Assembly: GCF_014736495.1 (NCBI RefSeq)
Contig: NZ_MDUX01000004.1
Coordinates: 36,532 to 100,531, forward strand
DNA length: 64,000 nucleotides
From: Candidatus Dactylopiibacterium carminicum
GTDB taxonomy: Bacteria > Pseudomonadota > Gammaproteobacteria > Burkholderiales > Rhodocyclaceae
Direction of reading: 5' to 3'
Part shown: positions 18,027-25,868 of the stretch, in pieces
How positions within the stretch are numbered: position 1 is the stretch's first letter
How the letters are laid out: every line of letters starts with the position of its first letter
Made by a program: the position numbers and the translations under genes
Notes under the pieces: generated by a model
Told to the model about the DNA's origin: nothing
The model's input: only the letters and a program-made list of their open reading frames with translations
Databases searched by the model: none

Positions 18027-19012
18027 CCGGCAACCTCTGCTAGCTTTTCTGCATACTTTGGCAAGGCGTCATTTTCATTCGGGATCCGGGGGGCGGCAAG
18101 CACCAGCTTACGCAAGACATCGGCAAATTCGGCGCGAACAGGCTCCCGATGTTGCTCGAAATCCCTGGTGAACTCGGCCAATGCAGCTTGCTTGTCCGGA
18201 TGTTCAGACGCCCAGACCTGATGCGCTTCGTGGAGCGCTTCATCGGTGAATGTTCCTTCGGGCTGCTGTTTTTCGCGTGCCACGAACCACTCATGACGAA
18301 ACGCCTCGTAGCCGAGTTCTTCGCGCCAGCCCAGACGGCATTGAGCCAGGAGACTCATCAAAAACGAACCGCCACGCCAAAGCCCTCCCATCCATTCGCC
18401 TGTCTGCCAAGGATCCGGCAGGGGCGTGAGGGCATGCAGAAACAACCCCAGTTCCACACAGGCATGCCTTTGAGAGGTGGTATGCCGCAACTCGCGCAGC
18501 ATCGCTTCCAGTTCAGCGCGAAGCGCCTGCCATTCGTTCTGGCCGACGGTAGCCCCCGCCAGGGCGCGCAGGGTCAGGCTGCGCCACTGGCGGCGCATGC
18601 CATCGCACTCGGAGCCGAAGATCTCCAGTCATTCGGTCACACTATCATCCAGCATCGCTAGCACGAAGCGGGGGGCGATCTGGCGCAGATCGGCGCCGAC
18701 GCTGACACCTTCGAGCAATGAGCGCGCCAGCGCTTCGGTGACGGCTTCAGGGATACAGGCTTCCAGCGCGGCGGCAAACGATGGCGGCATTCCGGTCAGC
18801 GAGGTGAAGACTTCCGGTGAAGCGCTGCTGACCAGCCCCGCCGTCAGACCCCCCTGACCGTTTTCCCATTCGAACTGGAACCCTTTGAGACGACCTTCGG
18901 CCGCTCGCCGGAACAGACGTGCGAGCAGCCAATCGCGAAGTTCGGCATCGCCGTGGAAAGCCCCGGAAAACGCATTTTCAGTAGCGCCAGGTGCGGCGAA
19001 CGCGGTATCCAT
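18023..19012 (-). pseudogene. Unknown domain protein without thioredoxin part, interrupted by an in-frame TGA (paralog 2)
   Basis: The reading frame from the ATG at 19012 (preceded by GGGAAG) would encode 329 residues but is broken by a TGA at 18629-18631. Both sides are in the same frame and align with the neighbouring paralogs. The stop sits in DDSVTE*LEIFG, where paralog 1 has GDSMADWPALLG and paralog 3 has DPHVDWAGQL, so a conserved Trp codon (TGG) has become TGA. The product starts directly with the unknown domain (GAFHGDAELRDWLLARLFRRA) and has no thioredoxin part. Restart could give a 191-residue C-terminal piece. Inactivation or a single base error; function unknown. Confidence 0.75.
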
Positions 19013-19111
19013 CAGACTTCCCTTCCTTTGATGACGACGCCGTTCCTTCAGAACGACCTCTGGCTACAGGTGTGCCGCCCATGGCTCGAATCACCAGGGG
19101 TGGCACAAGGA

Positions 19112-20383
19112 TCAGGCCTGCGCGACAACCACGGGTGCAGCCTGGATCAGGCGTTTTAGTTCGGCAATCGCGTTCTCGTATACCGGGGCCAGATTGGCCT
19201 GGTAATCACGATAGAAGGCGTCCATCACCGCCTGCTTGTCGCCATGCTCGGCAATCCAGGCATTGCGTGCATCCCCCAGGGATTCCTGCGTGAACTTGCC
19301 CCCGGGTTGTTTGGCTTCCAGAGCCTGGAACCAGCCATCCCGGAAAGCCTCGATGCCGAATTCAGTCGTCCAGCCAAGCAAGATTCCGGCCAGCACTTTC
19401 TTGAGAAATCGCCCGCCATAGGTCAGACCTCCGCCCCAGGCGCCGGTATCGTCCGACGCGGGCAAAGGGGTGAGTGCCCTCAGTGATACGAGAATCTCCG
19501 TCTGCGCGGCGCGCTCCGGCGCACGAGGCTTGGCACTGACGGCCTCCAATGCCGAGGCCAGTGCCTGCCATTCCGCCTTGCCGACACTTTCTCCCGCGAG
19601 TTTGCGGTTTCCGAGCGAAATCCAGGTGGTACGCACGGTATCGAGCTCAGCTCCCAGCAAGGCGGGCCAGTCAGCCATGCTGTCACCCAGCATGTGCAGC
19701 GCGAGTCGCGCCCCGACCTGGCGCAGGTCTGCACCAGGACGGACATCCTCGAGCAGACGCAATACGCTCTGCTCATCCACCGCGCCCGGGGTACAGAACT
19801 CCAACGCGGCGCCGAATGATGCGGGCATGCCCGTAACCTGGGTGAACACCTCGGCTGAGGCATGACTCACCATGGCGGTCGTCATACTGCCTTTGCCGTC
19901 GTACCAGGTGCTTGAATTCGCAGCATCCACGCAACCTGCCGCCGCACGCCGGCACAAGCGGGCCAGCAGCCATTCACGCAATTCGGCGTCACCATGGAAG
20001 GCGCCTGCGCCAGCCCCCTGATCGACCCGCACGGCATTGGCGCCCTCCGGTGCCGTGATGCCTTCTTCAGCCAACCAGCGCCGGAACTCGTCCGCCCGCT
20101 TCACGCCCACAACCCGGGATACTTCCTTGCCCTCGCGGAACAGGATCAGCGTGGGAATGCCGCGGACGCCGAGCCTCTTCTGCACCGCGGGATATTTCTC
20201 CACGTCGAGCTTGGCGATCACCAGCGCGCCCTCATATTCAGGTGCCAGGTTATTCAAGACCGGCGCTACCGCCTTGCAGGGACCGCACCAGGGTGCCCAG
20301 AGATCCAGCAGTACCGGCAGCTTGGACGCCAGCACATCGTTTTCAAACGTTTCTTCGCTTACTTCCAGTATCAATCCAGCCAT
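19112..20383 (-). CDS. Thioredoxin fused to conserved unknown domain (paralog 1)
   Basis: Protein of 423 residues from the ATG at 20383, which has GGAAGG just upstream. Residues 1-110 are a complete thioredoxin with the active site LWAPWCGPCKAVAPVL and the cis-proline loop VRGIPTLILFREGKEV. From about residue 125 it carries the unknown domain shared with the next two genes (GAFHGDAELREWLLARLCRRA ... ADWPALLGAELDTVR ... QPGGKFTQESLGDARNAW). No signal peptide, so cytoplasmic. It starts 65 bp after the receptor stop on the same strand. A redox chaperone or peptide-reducing role is possible but not shown by the sequence. Confidence 0.8.
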   Translation of the reverse strand: MAGLILEVSEETFENDVLASKLPVLLDLWAPWCGPCKAVAPVLNNLAPEYEGALVIAKLDVEKYPAVQKRLGVRGIPTLILFREGKEVSRVVGVKRADEFRRWLAEEGITAPEGANAVRVDQGAGAGAFHGDAELREWLLARLCRRAAAGCVDAANSSTWYDGKGSMTTAMVSHASAEVFTQVTGMPASFGAALEFCTPGAVDEQSVLRLLEDVRPGADLRQVGARLALHMLGDSMADWPALLGAELDTVRTTWISLGNRKLAGESVGKAEWQALASALEAVSAKPRAPERAAQTEILVSLRALTPLPASDDTGAWGGGLTYGGRFLKKVLAGILLGWTTEFGIEAFRDGWFQALEAKQPGGKFTQESLGDARNAWIAEHGDKQAVMDAFYRDYQANLAPVYENAIAELKRLIQAAPVVVAQA

Positions 20384-20448
20384 GTTGCCTTCCAGAAAAG
20401 ATGAAGGCAGCAAAGCCTGCGCGGCCCCGCTGCCTGTGTGGTGGGTGA

Positions 20449-22852
20449 TTACAGCTTGACCTTGTAGGTCAGGGTTGCCGTCCGGCCTTGCTGGAGCGGC
20501 ACGTAGCTGGTGGTGGTAGCGAAATCGTAGAGTTCGCGGTCGAACAGGTTCTTCACGCCCAGGATGACCGACCAGTCCTTCTGCCTATAGGAGATGGAGG
20601 CATCGGTGCGTGCCGAACCGGAGAGCTTCACGGGGTCACTCGTGCTGGTGGCGTACTTGTCGCCCAACCAGCTCTTGTCGTTCGCCGTGATTCCCATGCC
20701 GACGCCCCAACCGCGCAGTGCTGCTGACTGGAATTCATAGGTGCTCCACAGGCTGGCCTTGTACTTCGGACGCGCGGCGAACTCGAGCTTGGAGCCCGAA
20801 AGGTCTTCCACCGTGCTGTAGGTGGTGTTGAACAGCACGTTCAACCCCTTGTACAGCTCGCCAGCCATGTCCAGCTCAAGCCCCTTGGTCTTCTGTGCCG
20901 CTTGTTGCGTGTAGCAGGCCCCCGCGGCGCTGTAAACCATGGTGTTGCTCTGCTCGAGGCTGAATGCCGCCGTGGTGATCGAGAACTTGCTGTCGAGCAG
21001 ATCGAACTTCATGCCCGCTTCGCGGTTCTTGGTGCGCATCGGCTCGGCCTTTGACCCTTCGCACATGCGATAGCCCAGCTGCGGGCTGAAACCTTCCGCG
21101 TAGTTCGCATAGGTGGAGATACTGGGCGTCAGGTTATAGACGATGCCAATACCGGGGGTAGTCTCCCAGACAGCCTGCTTGGGAGTATCTCTGCGGCTTC
21201 CCGAGGTGAGATAAGAAACGCTGCTTTCTGTCTCGTATCGACTGCGGCGCAGGCCCAGCAGCAGGTTTACGTCACCCCAGGTCAGCATATCAACCGCATA
21301 GGCGCCCATCTGTTTGGAGTTCATGGCGAAAAGCGAATAATGCGTGCCTTCCGAACGGGAGAACGTATAGGGGGAATACGGCTGTACCAGCGCCGACGGG
21401 CTGTCGTATTCGTTCTGCTCGTACTCGGTATCGTCGTGGCTGAAACCGGTGGTGAGCTTGTGCGTGATCGGCCCCGTCGACAGCTTCGACTCGACGTAAT
21501 GATCGCCTACCGTAGAGGTGGTTTTATTCTCGGAGTGGGTGTTGCTGTAGTAGATCGTATCGGTACCGGCAAGGCCCAATGGCGACTTCATGCGCAGCGC
21601 AAGCTGGAGCTCCGTGTGCTGCATCTTGCTGTGAAAAGTTGCATCGCGGCCCAGACTCTTCTCGAAGTTGTAGAAGAAATTCTGTGCCTGTACTTCAAAC
21701 CCGTCGGACCTGTCTCCCAGCAGCTGGTCTGGCTTCTCCTGGACGCTGCCGCGATAAGCAAAGGTATAGGCAGGCGGTGCAATCCGGCGGTTATCCGTGG
21801 AGTACCCGATCGTCGTATCGATACCATCGTCTTTCCAGCGCAGTTGCGGTGCGACATATTCGGTCTGGTTGCCGCGGTATCCGGCCCAGTTGCTGGGTCT
21901 GCGCTTCAACGGAGGAAACCAGGCGGTAGGTCAGACGCTTGTCGTCGGTCAGCGCGTCGGAAAGGTCAGCGGAGACGAACTTATCGCCGTAGCTGCCGTA
22001 CTGCAGCGTCACTTCGCGCAGCGTTTCGGCCTGCGGCTTCTTGCTGACAATATTGATGGCACCACCGAGCGCACCGGGATTGGACGCTCCGCCGCTGGAG
22101 CCGGCACCAGCCAGGATCGCCTGCGGCCCCTTGAGGACTTCAATACGCTCCACACCTGCGATATTTGTGCTGGGCGCACCGCTATTGCTCAGACCGTTGC
22201 TGAGCGTACTGGTCTGGCCGAAACCACGGATCGAGTAACTCGGAGTGCCTTGCGGGCTCTTGGTATAGACCACGCCGGCAACAGCCTTGATAGCGTCCTC
22301 GACGGAAGTCGCTTGCTGATCTTCCAGCACCTTGGCCGTTACCACGCTGACCGCAGCCGGAACATCCATCAGATCCAGATCGCTACGGGTGGAGGTGCTG
22401 GAGCGATCCACCTTGTAGCTGGTTTCCGCCTGATCCCGCTCTGCCACCACGCGGATGGCCTTCAGCTGGGTTTCTCCGCCAGCGGCCGCAGTCTGGGCGG
22501 AGGCCGGAGCCACCACGCTCAGGACTCCTTCGGCATTCACCGCCAGCACCAGGCCGGAACCTTCCAGCGCCTTGCGCACAGCGTCCTCGGCACTGAAATT
22601 CCCCTTCACTGCGGTAGCGGTGCGGCCGTTGGCCAGCGCCGGGTCAAACGCTACGCTCCTGCCGGAAAGACGGCCGATTGCCAGCAGTGTCTGCGCCAGC
22701 GGACCGCTTTCAAGGCTGTAGCTGACGGCCGCGACAACCTGTGCGGATTGCTGCGCCTGGGCCGGCATCGCCAGGAATGCGCCGGCGTAGGCAATGGAAA
22801 GCGCCAGGACAAGTGGATGGGGTCTGGCGGCAAAGGGGGCTTTTGGATCCAA
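20449..22852 (-). pseudogene. TonB-dependent receptor with N-terminal signalling (STN) domain, frameshifted
   Basis: Outer-membrane receptor of about 800 residues once one base is removed. The start is a TTG at 22852 with AGGAG 7 bp upstream. Order: signal peptide (LVLALSIAYAGAFLAMPAQAQ), STN domain (YSLESGPLAQTLLAIGRLSG...) that contacts FecR, plug (DVPAAVSVVTAKVLEDQQ, GVERIEVLKGPQAILAGAG), then the barrel ending with VKNLFDRELYDFATTTSYVP. The frame breaks near 21892: the N-terminal frame reads VEAQTQQLGRIPR, the other reads NWAGYRGNQTEYVAPQLRW; deleting one base gives VEAQTQNWAGYRG. Either an inactivated receptor or a sequence error. Family members mostly carry siderophores; the neighbours here suggest a peptide ligand. 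Confidence 0.9.
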
Positions 22853-22908
22853 GATGCTTCTCCTGCGTCACGTTTCATTTGTCGGGAAGGTCTTGCCTTC
22901 AGCCCGTA

Positions 22909-22935
22909 TGTGAAACGCAGGAGGAAAAGTGACAG
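22909..22935 (-). promoter_or_regulatory. Predicted ECF-sigma promoter, copy B (receptor operon)
   Basis: Minus-strand CTGTCACTTTTC (22935-22924), 10 bases, then TCACA (22913-22909), about 57 bp before the receptor TTG start. Same arrangement as copies A, C and D. Confidence 0.75.
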
Positions 22936-22961
22936 CGCGATGACAGGAAAAAACACCACGC

Positions 22962-23423
22962 CTATTTCACATACTTGAGCGGCAGCTCGGTGGTGTACTT
23001 GATCTGCTCCATGGCAAAGGCCGAGCTGACGTCCGTGAGGCCGGACACTTGGATCAACCGCTTGTACACACCATCGTAGGCCTCGATGTCCGGCACCACG
23101 ACGCGCATCAGGTAGTCGGTTTCGCCCGCCATACGGTAGACCTCGACGATCTCCGGGATGTCCGCCACCACTTCGTGAAAGGATTCGATCCACTGCAGGT
23201 TGTGCTGATTGGTACTCACGGAGACGAACACCGAAACACCGACATTGAGCTTCTTGCGATCCAGAACGGCCACACGCCCACGGATGTAACCCGCCTCCTC
23301 CAGTTTCTGCACGCGGCGCCAGCAAGCCGTGGCGCCCAGTTTCACGGCCTCTGCCAGATCGTTGAGCGATATCGAGCAGTCAGCCTGAAGACGAGAAAGA
23401 ATTGCGACATCAAACTTGTCCAT
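22962..23423 (-). CDS. Lrp/AsnC-family transcriptional regulator
   Basis: Feast/famine regulator of 153 residues. An N-terminal winged helix-turn-helix (DVAILSRLQADCSISLNDLAEAVKLGATACWRRVQKLEEAGYI) is followed by the RAM effector-binding domain (VSVFVSVSTNQHNLQWIESFHEVVADIPEIVEVYRMAGETDYLMRV as spread over residues 60-115). I start at the ATG at 23423; a TTG five codons earlier is possible, and no strong ribosome site precedes either. Divergent from the metC-like/aldolase pair with a perfect 16-bp palindrome between them, so it probably controls that pair and itself in response to an amino acid. Confidence 0.92.
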   Translation of the reverse strand: MDKFDVAILSRLQADCSISLNDLAEAVKLGATACWRRVQKLEEAGYIRGRVAVLDRKKLNVGVSVFVSVSTNQHNLQWIESFHEVVADIPEIVEVYRMAGETDYLMRVVVPDIEAYDGVYKRLIQVSGLTDVSSAFAMEQIKYTTELPLKYVK

Positions 23424-23453
23424 AAAAAAACAATCCAATAAAAACCAATAAAA

Positions 23454-23469
23454 TCGAAATATATTTCGA
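23454..23469. promoter_or_regulatory. Perfect palindrome, probable Lrp-type operator
   Basis: TCGAAATATATTTCGA is a perfect 16-bp palindrome with an AT-rich centre, lying 31 bp upstream of the lrp-like start and 90 bp upstream of the metC-like start. Lrp/AsnC proteins often bind such sites in divergent promoter regions. Direct repeats CCAATAAAA flank it on the regulator side. Confidence 0.6.
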
Positions 23470-23558
23470 CAAAGACAGAAATAACAGGGAAATTGTCCAT
23501 TTTTTTCTCCCGCCGTGGATCTACGCTATTCCTTCAGTTTTCTCCGACAGGAAAGCCC

Positions 23559-24752
23559 ATGTCGCACTCTCAAGACACCCTGCTCATCCAGACCGGACGC
23601 AACCCGGCAGCCTACGCAGGCTATGTAAACCCGCCCCTCTTCCGTGGCTCCACCATCCTGGCCGAAAGCTACGAATCGTGGGAAGCCGCCAAGCAGACCG
23701 GCAATCCCTATGGCAACTACGGACGATTCGGCTCGCCGACCATCCGCGCCTTCGAGGAAGCCATCGCCGGACTGGAAGGCGGATATCGCTGCCAGGTTTT
23801 CCCCTCGGGCCTGTCTGCTTGCACACACACGCTGATGGGTGTGCTGGGCAGTGGCGATCACGTTCTGATCACGGACAATGTGTACGGGCCCACGCGTAGC
23901 TTTGCCGATGGCATGCTCAGCCGGCTGGGCGTCGACGTCGAGTACTTCGATCCTCTGCTGGGGGCCAGCATTGCCTCCTTGCTGCGCCCACAGACACGGC
24001 TGGTCTTCCTGGAGTCCCCCGGTTCGTTGAGTTTCGAGGTCTGTGACGTGCCCGCCATCGCGCAGGCCGTCCATGCCGCTGGCTCATTGCTCGCCATCGA
24101 CAACTCCTGGGCCTCGCCGCTGTTCTTCAAACCTTTCACCCGTGGCGCGGACATTTCCATCCAGGCGGCCACCAAATACATCCTGGGCCACTCGGACGCC
24201 CTGCTCGGCACCGTGACATGCAATGAACATGCCTGGGAAGCGCTGGGCAAGCGCCTGCCGCTCTTCGGCGAAACAGCCGGCCCGGAGGATGTGAATCTGG
24301 CCTTGCGCGGTCTGCGAACGCTGGGCGTACGCCTGCGTCAGCACCAGGAAAACGGCATCGCGCTGGCAACTGCACTCGGGGATCATCCGGCCGTTGTCCG
24401 TGTCTTGCACCCCGCGCTGCAGAATGACCCTGGGCACGCCTTGTGGAAGCGTGACTTCCTGGGAGCCAGCGGGCTCTTCGCCTTTGTGCTCGACAGTGAA
24501 TCGCCGCAGGTGCTGTCGTGCTTCTTCGGTGCCTTGCGGCACTTCGGCATCGGGCTTTCCTGGGGAGGCTTCGAAAGCCTTGCACTGCCTGTCGGGCGCC
24601 CCAAACGCACGGCATCCGCCTGGCCGCATCAAGGTACACTGATCCGCGTACACGCCGGTCTGGAGGATGGCGAAGAGCTGCTTGCCGACATGCTCGGCGC
24701 GCTCGACAGCGCCTCCGCGAGGATCACAAGGGATCGGCGCGACGCAGCCTGA
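23559..24752 (+). CDS. metC: PLP-dependent trans-sulfuration lyase, cystathionine beta-lyase type
   Basis: Cys/Met metabolism PLP enzyme of 397 residues, start ATG at 23559 with AGGAA upstream. The pyridoxal lysine is in SIQAATKYILGHSDALLG; the active-site loop YGNYGRFGSPTIRAFEEAIAGLEGG and LVFLESPGSLSFEVCDVPAIA fit cystathionine beta-lyases (MetC branch), which make homocysteine, pyruvate and ammonia from cystathionine. Related lyases acting on cysteine or methionine cannot be excluded. The next gene, 21 bp on, is a threonine aldolase, and the pair is divergent from an Lrp-type regulator, suggesting amino-acid catabolism. Confidence 0.87.
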   Translation: MSHSQDTLLIQTGRNPAAYAGYVNPPLFRGSTILAESYESWEAAKQTGNPYGNYGRFGSPTIRAFEEAIAGLEGGYRCQVFPSGLSACTHTLMGVLGSGDHVLITDNVYGPTRSFADGMLSRLGVDVEYFDPLLGASIASLLRPQTRLVFLESPGSLSFEVCDVPAIAQAVHAAGSLLAIDNSWASPLFFKPFTRGADISIQAATKYILGHSDALLGTVTCNEHAWEALGKRLPLFGETAGPEDVNLALRGLRTLGVRLRQHQENGIALATALGDHPAVVRVLHPALQNDPGHALWKRDFLGASGLFAFVLDSESPQVLSCFFGALRHFGIGLSWGGFESLALPVGRPKRTASAWPHQGTLIRVHAGLEDGEELLADMLGALDSASARITRDRRDAA

Positions 24753-24773
24753 ATCCCGAGGAAGAATCACGCC

Positions 24774-25816
24774 ATGAATCACTACGCCTTTGCCAGCGAC
24801 AACACAGCCCCCGTTTGCCCTGAAGCCTTGCAAGCACTGCTCGGGGCCAACGAGGGCTTTCACCCCTCTTACGGCCAGGATCGCTGGACGCAGCAAGCTT
24901 CGGACGCCATCCGCAATACCTTTGAATACGATTGCGAGGTTTTTTTCGTATTCAATGGCACCGCAGCCAATGCGCTGTCGCTGGCGTCCCTCTGCCAAAG
25001 TTACCACTCCGTGATCTGTCACGAGCTTGCCCACGTGGAAACGGACGAATGCGGTGCCCCGGAGTTTTTCTCCAATGGCACCAAACTGCTTCTGGCAGGC
25101 GGAGAGCAAGGAAAGCTCGCACCGCAGGAGATTGCTCGTGTAGTGACGCGACGGGCCGACATCCACTACCCGAAGCCCAAGGTTGTTTCGCTTACGCAGA
25201 GTACGGAGCTGGGCACCGTCTATACCCCTGGAGAGCTTGCAGCCATCCATGCGGAAACGACACGACACGACACGGTCTGCATCTGCACATGGATGGCGCC
25301 CGATTCGGGAACGCCTGCGCGCATCTGGGTGTGAAACCTGCAGCGTTGACCTGGAAAGCCGGTGTGGATGTGCTGTCGTTCGGTGGCACCAAGATGGGAA
25401 TGCCGATAGGGGAAGCCATCGTCTTCTTCAACAAGGCGCTGGCGGCAGATTTCGACTATCGCTGCAAACAGGCCGGCCAGCTTGCCTCGAAGATGCGCTA
25501 TCTCACCGCCCCCTGGATCGGCATGCTGACCGATGACGCATGGCTGCGCCACTGCACGCATGCCAACGAGATGGCGGACCGCCTGGGCAGAGGTCTGGCA
25601 GCGCTTGAAGGCGTCAGCCTGGTCGCACCGGTGCAGTCCAACGCAGTGTTCGCCCAGTTGCCTGCTGACCTGAGCAAGCACCTGAACGATGCGGGATGGG
25701 TGTTCTATCGCTTCATCGGCAATGGCGGTGCACGTTTCGTATGCTCCTGGGCTACCACCGAAGCGGATGTGGACGCGCTGCTGGCAACGGCCCGCACCTT
25801 CCGCTACGCGGCCTGA
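24774..25816 (+). pseudogene. ltaE: Low-specificity threonine aldolase, frameshifted by a 5-bp repeat
   Basis: PLP enzyme splitting threonine to glycine and acetaldehyde. The N-terminal frame (MNHYAFASDNTAPVCPEALQ ... YTPGELAAIHAETTRHD) is continued in another frame by HGLHLHMDGARFGNACAHLG and the PLP-lysine region DVLSFGGTKMGMPIGEA. The switch lies at three tandem copies of ACGAC (25257-25271). With two copies the frame reads AETTRHGLHLHMDGA and gives an intact protein of about 345 residues, the family length. In the present state the product would end after 186 residues, before the PLP lysine. Slipped-strand expansion or assembly error. Confidence 0.88.
25257..25271 (+). repeat. Tandem 5-bp repeat (ACGAC)x3 causing a frameshift
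   Basis: Three head-to-tail ACGAC units followed by ACGG inside the threonine aldolase gene. The intact reading frame needs two units (or five). Confidence 0.85.
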
Positions 25817-25835
25817 ACCGTTCGCCTTTTGATGC

Positions 25836-25855
25836 ACCGGGCCGCCCCGCCCGGT
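25836..25855. terminator. Hairpin between convergent aldolase and S9 peptidase genes
   Basis: 7-bp stem ACCGGGC / GCCCGGT with a 6-nt loop between the stops of two convergent genes. No T tract, so only a moderate terminator candidate. Confidence 0.4.
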
Positions 25856-25868
25856 TCTGCAACGTCGT

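Noticed and set aside
18629..18631. TGA as a selenocysteine codon
   Set aside because: Paralogs have Trp, not Cys, at the site, the protein is not a known selenoprotein type, and no SECIS-like hairpin follows immediately.
20449..22852. Plain siderophore receptor with iron regulation
   Set aside because: The receptor sequence alone would allow it, but I see no Fur-box-like sequence at the sigma gene, tonB or receptor promoters, and the neighbours are peptidases. Not excluded, only less favoured.
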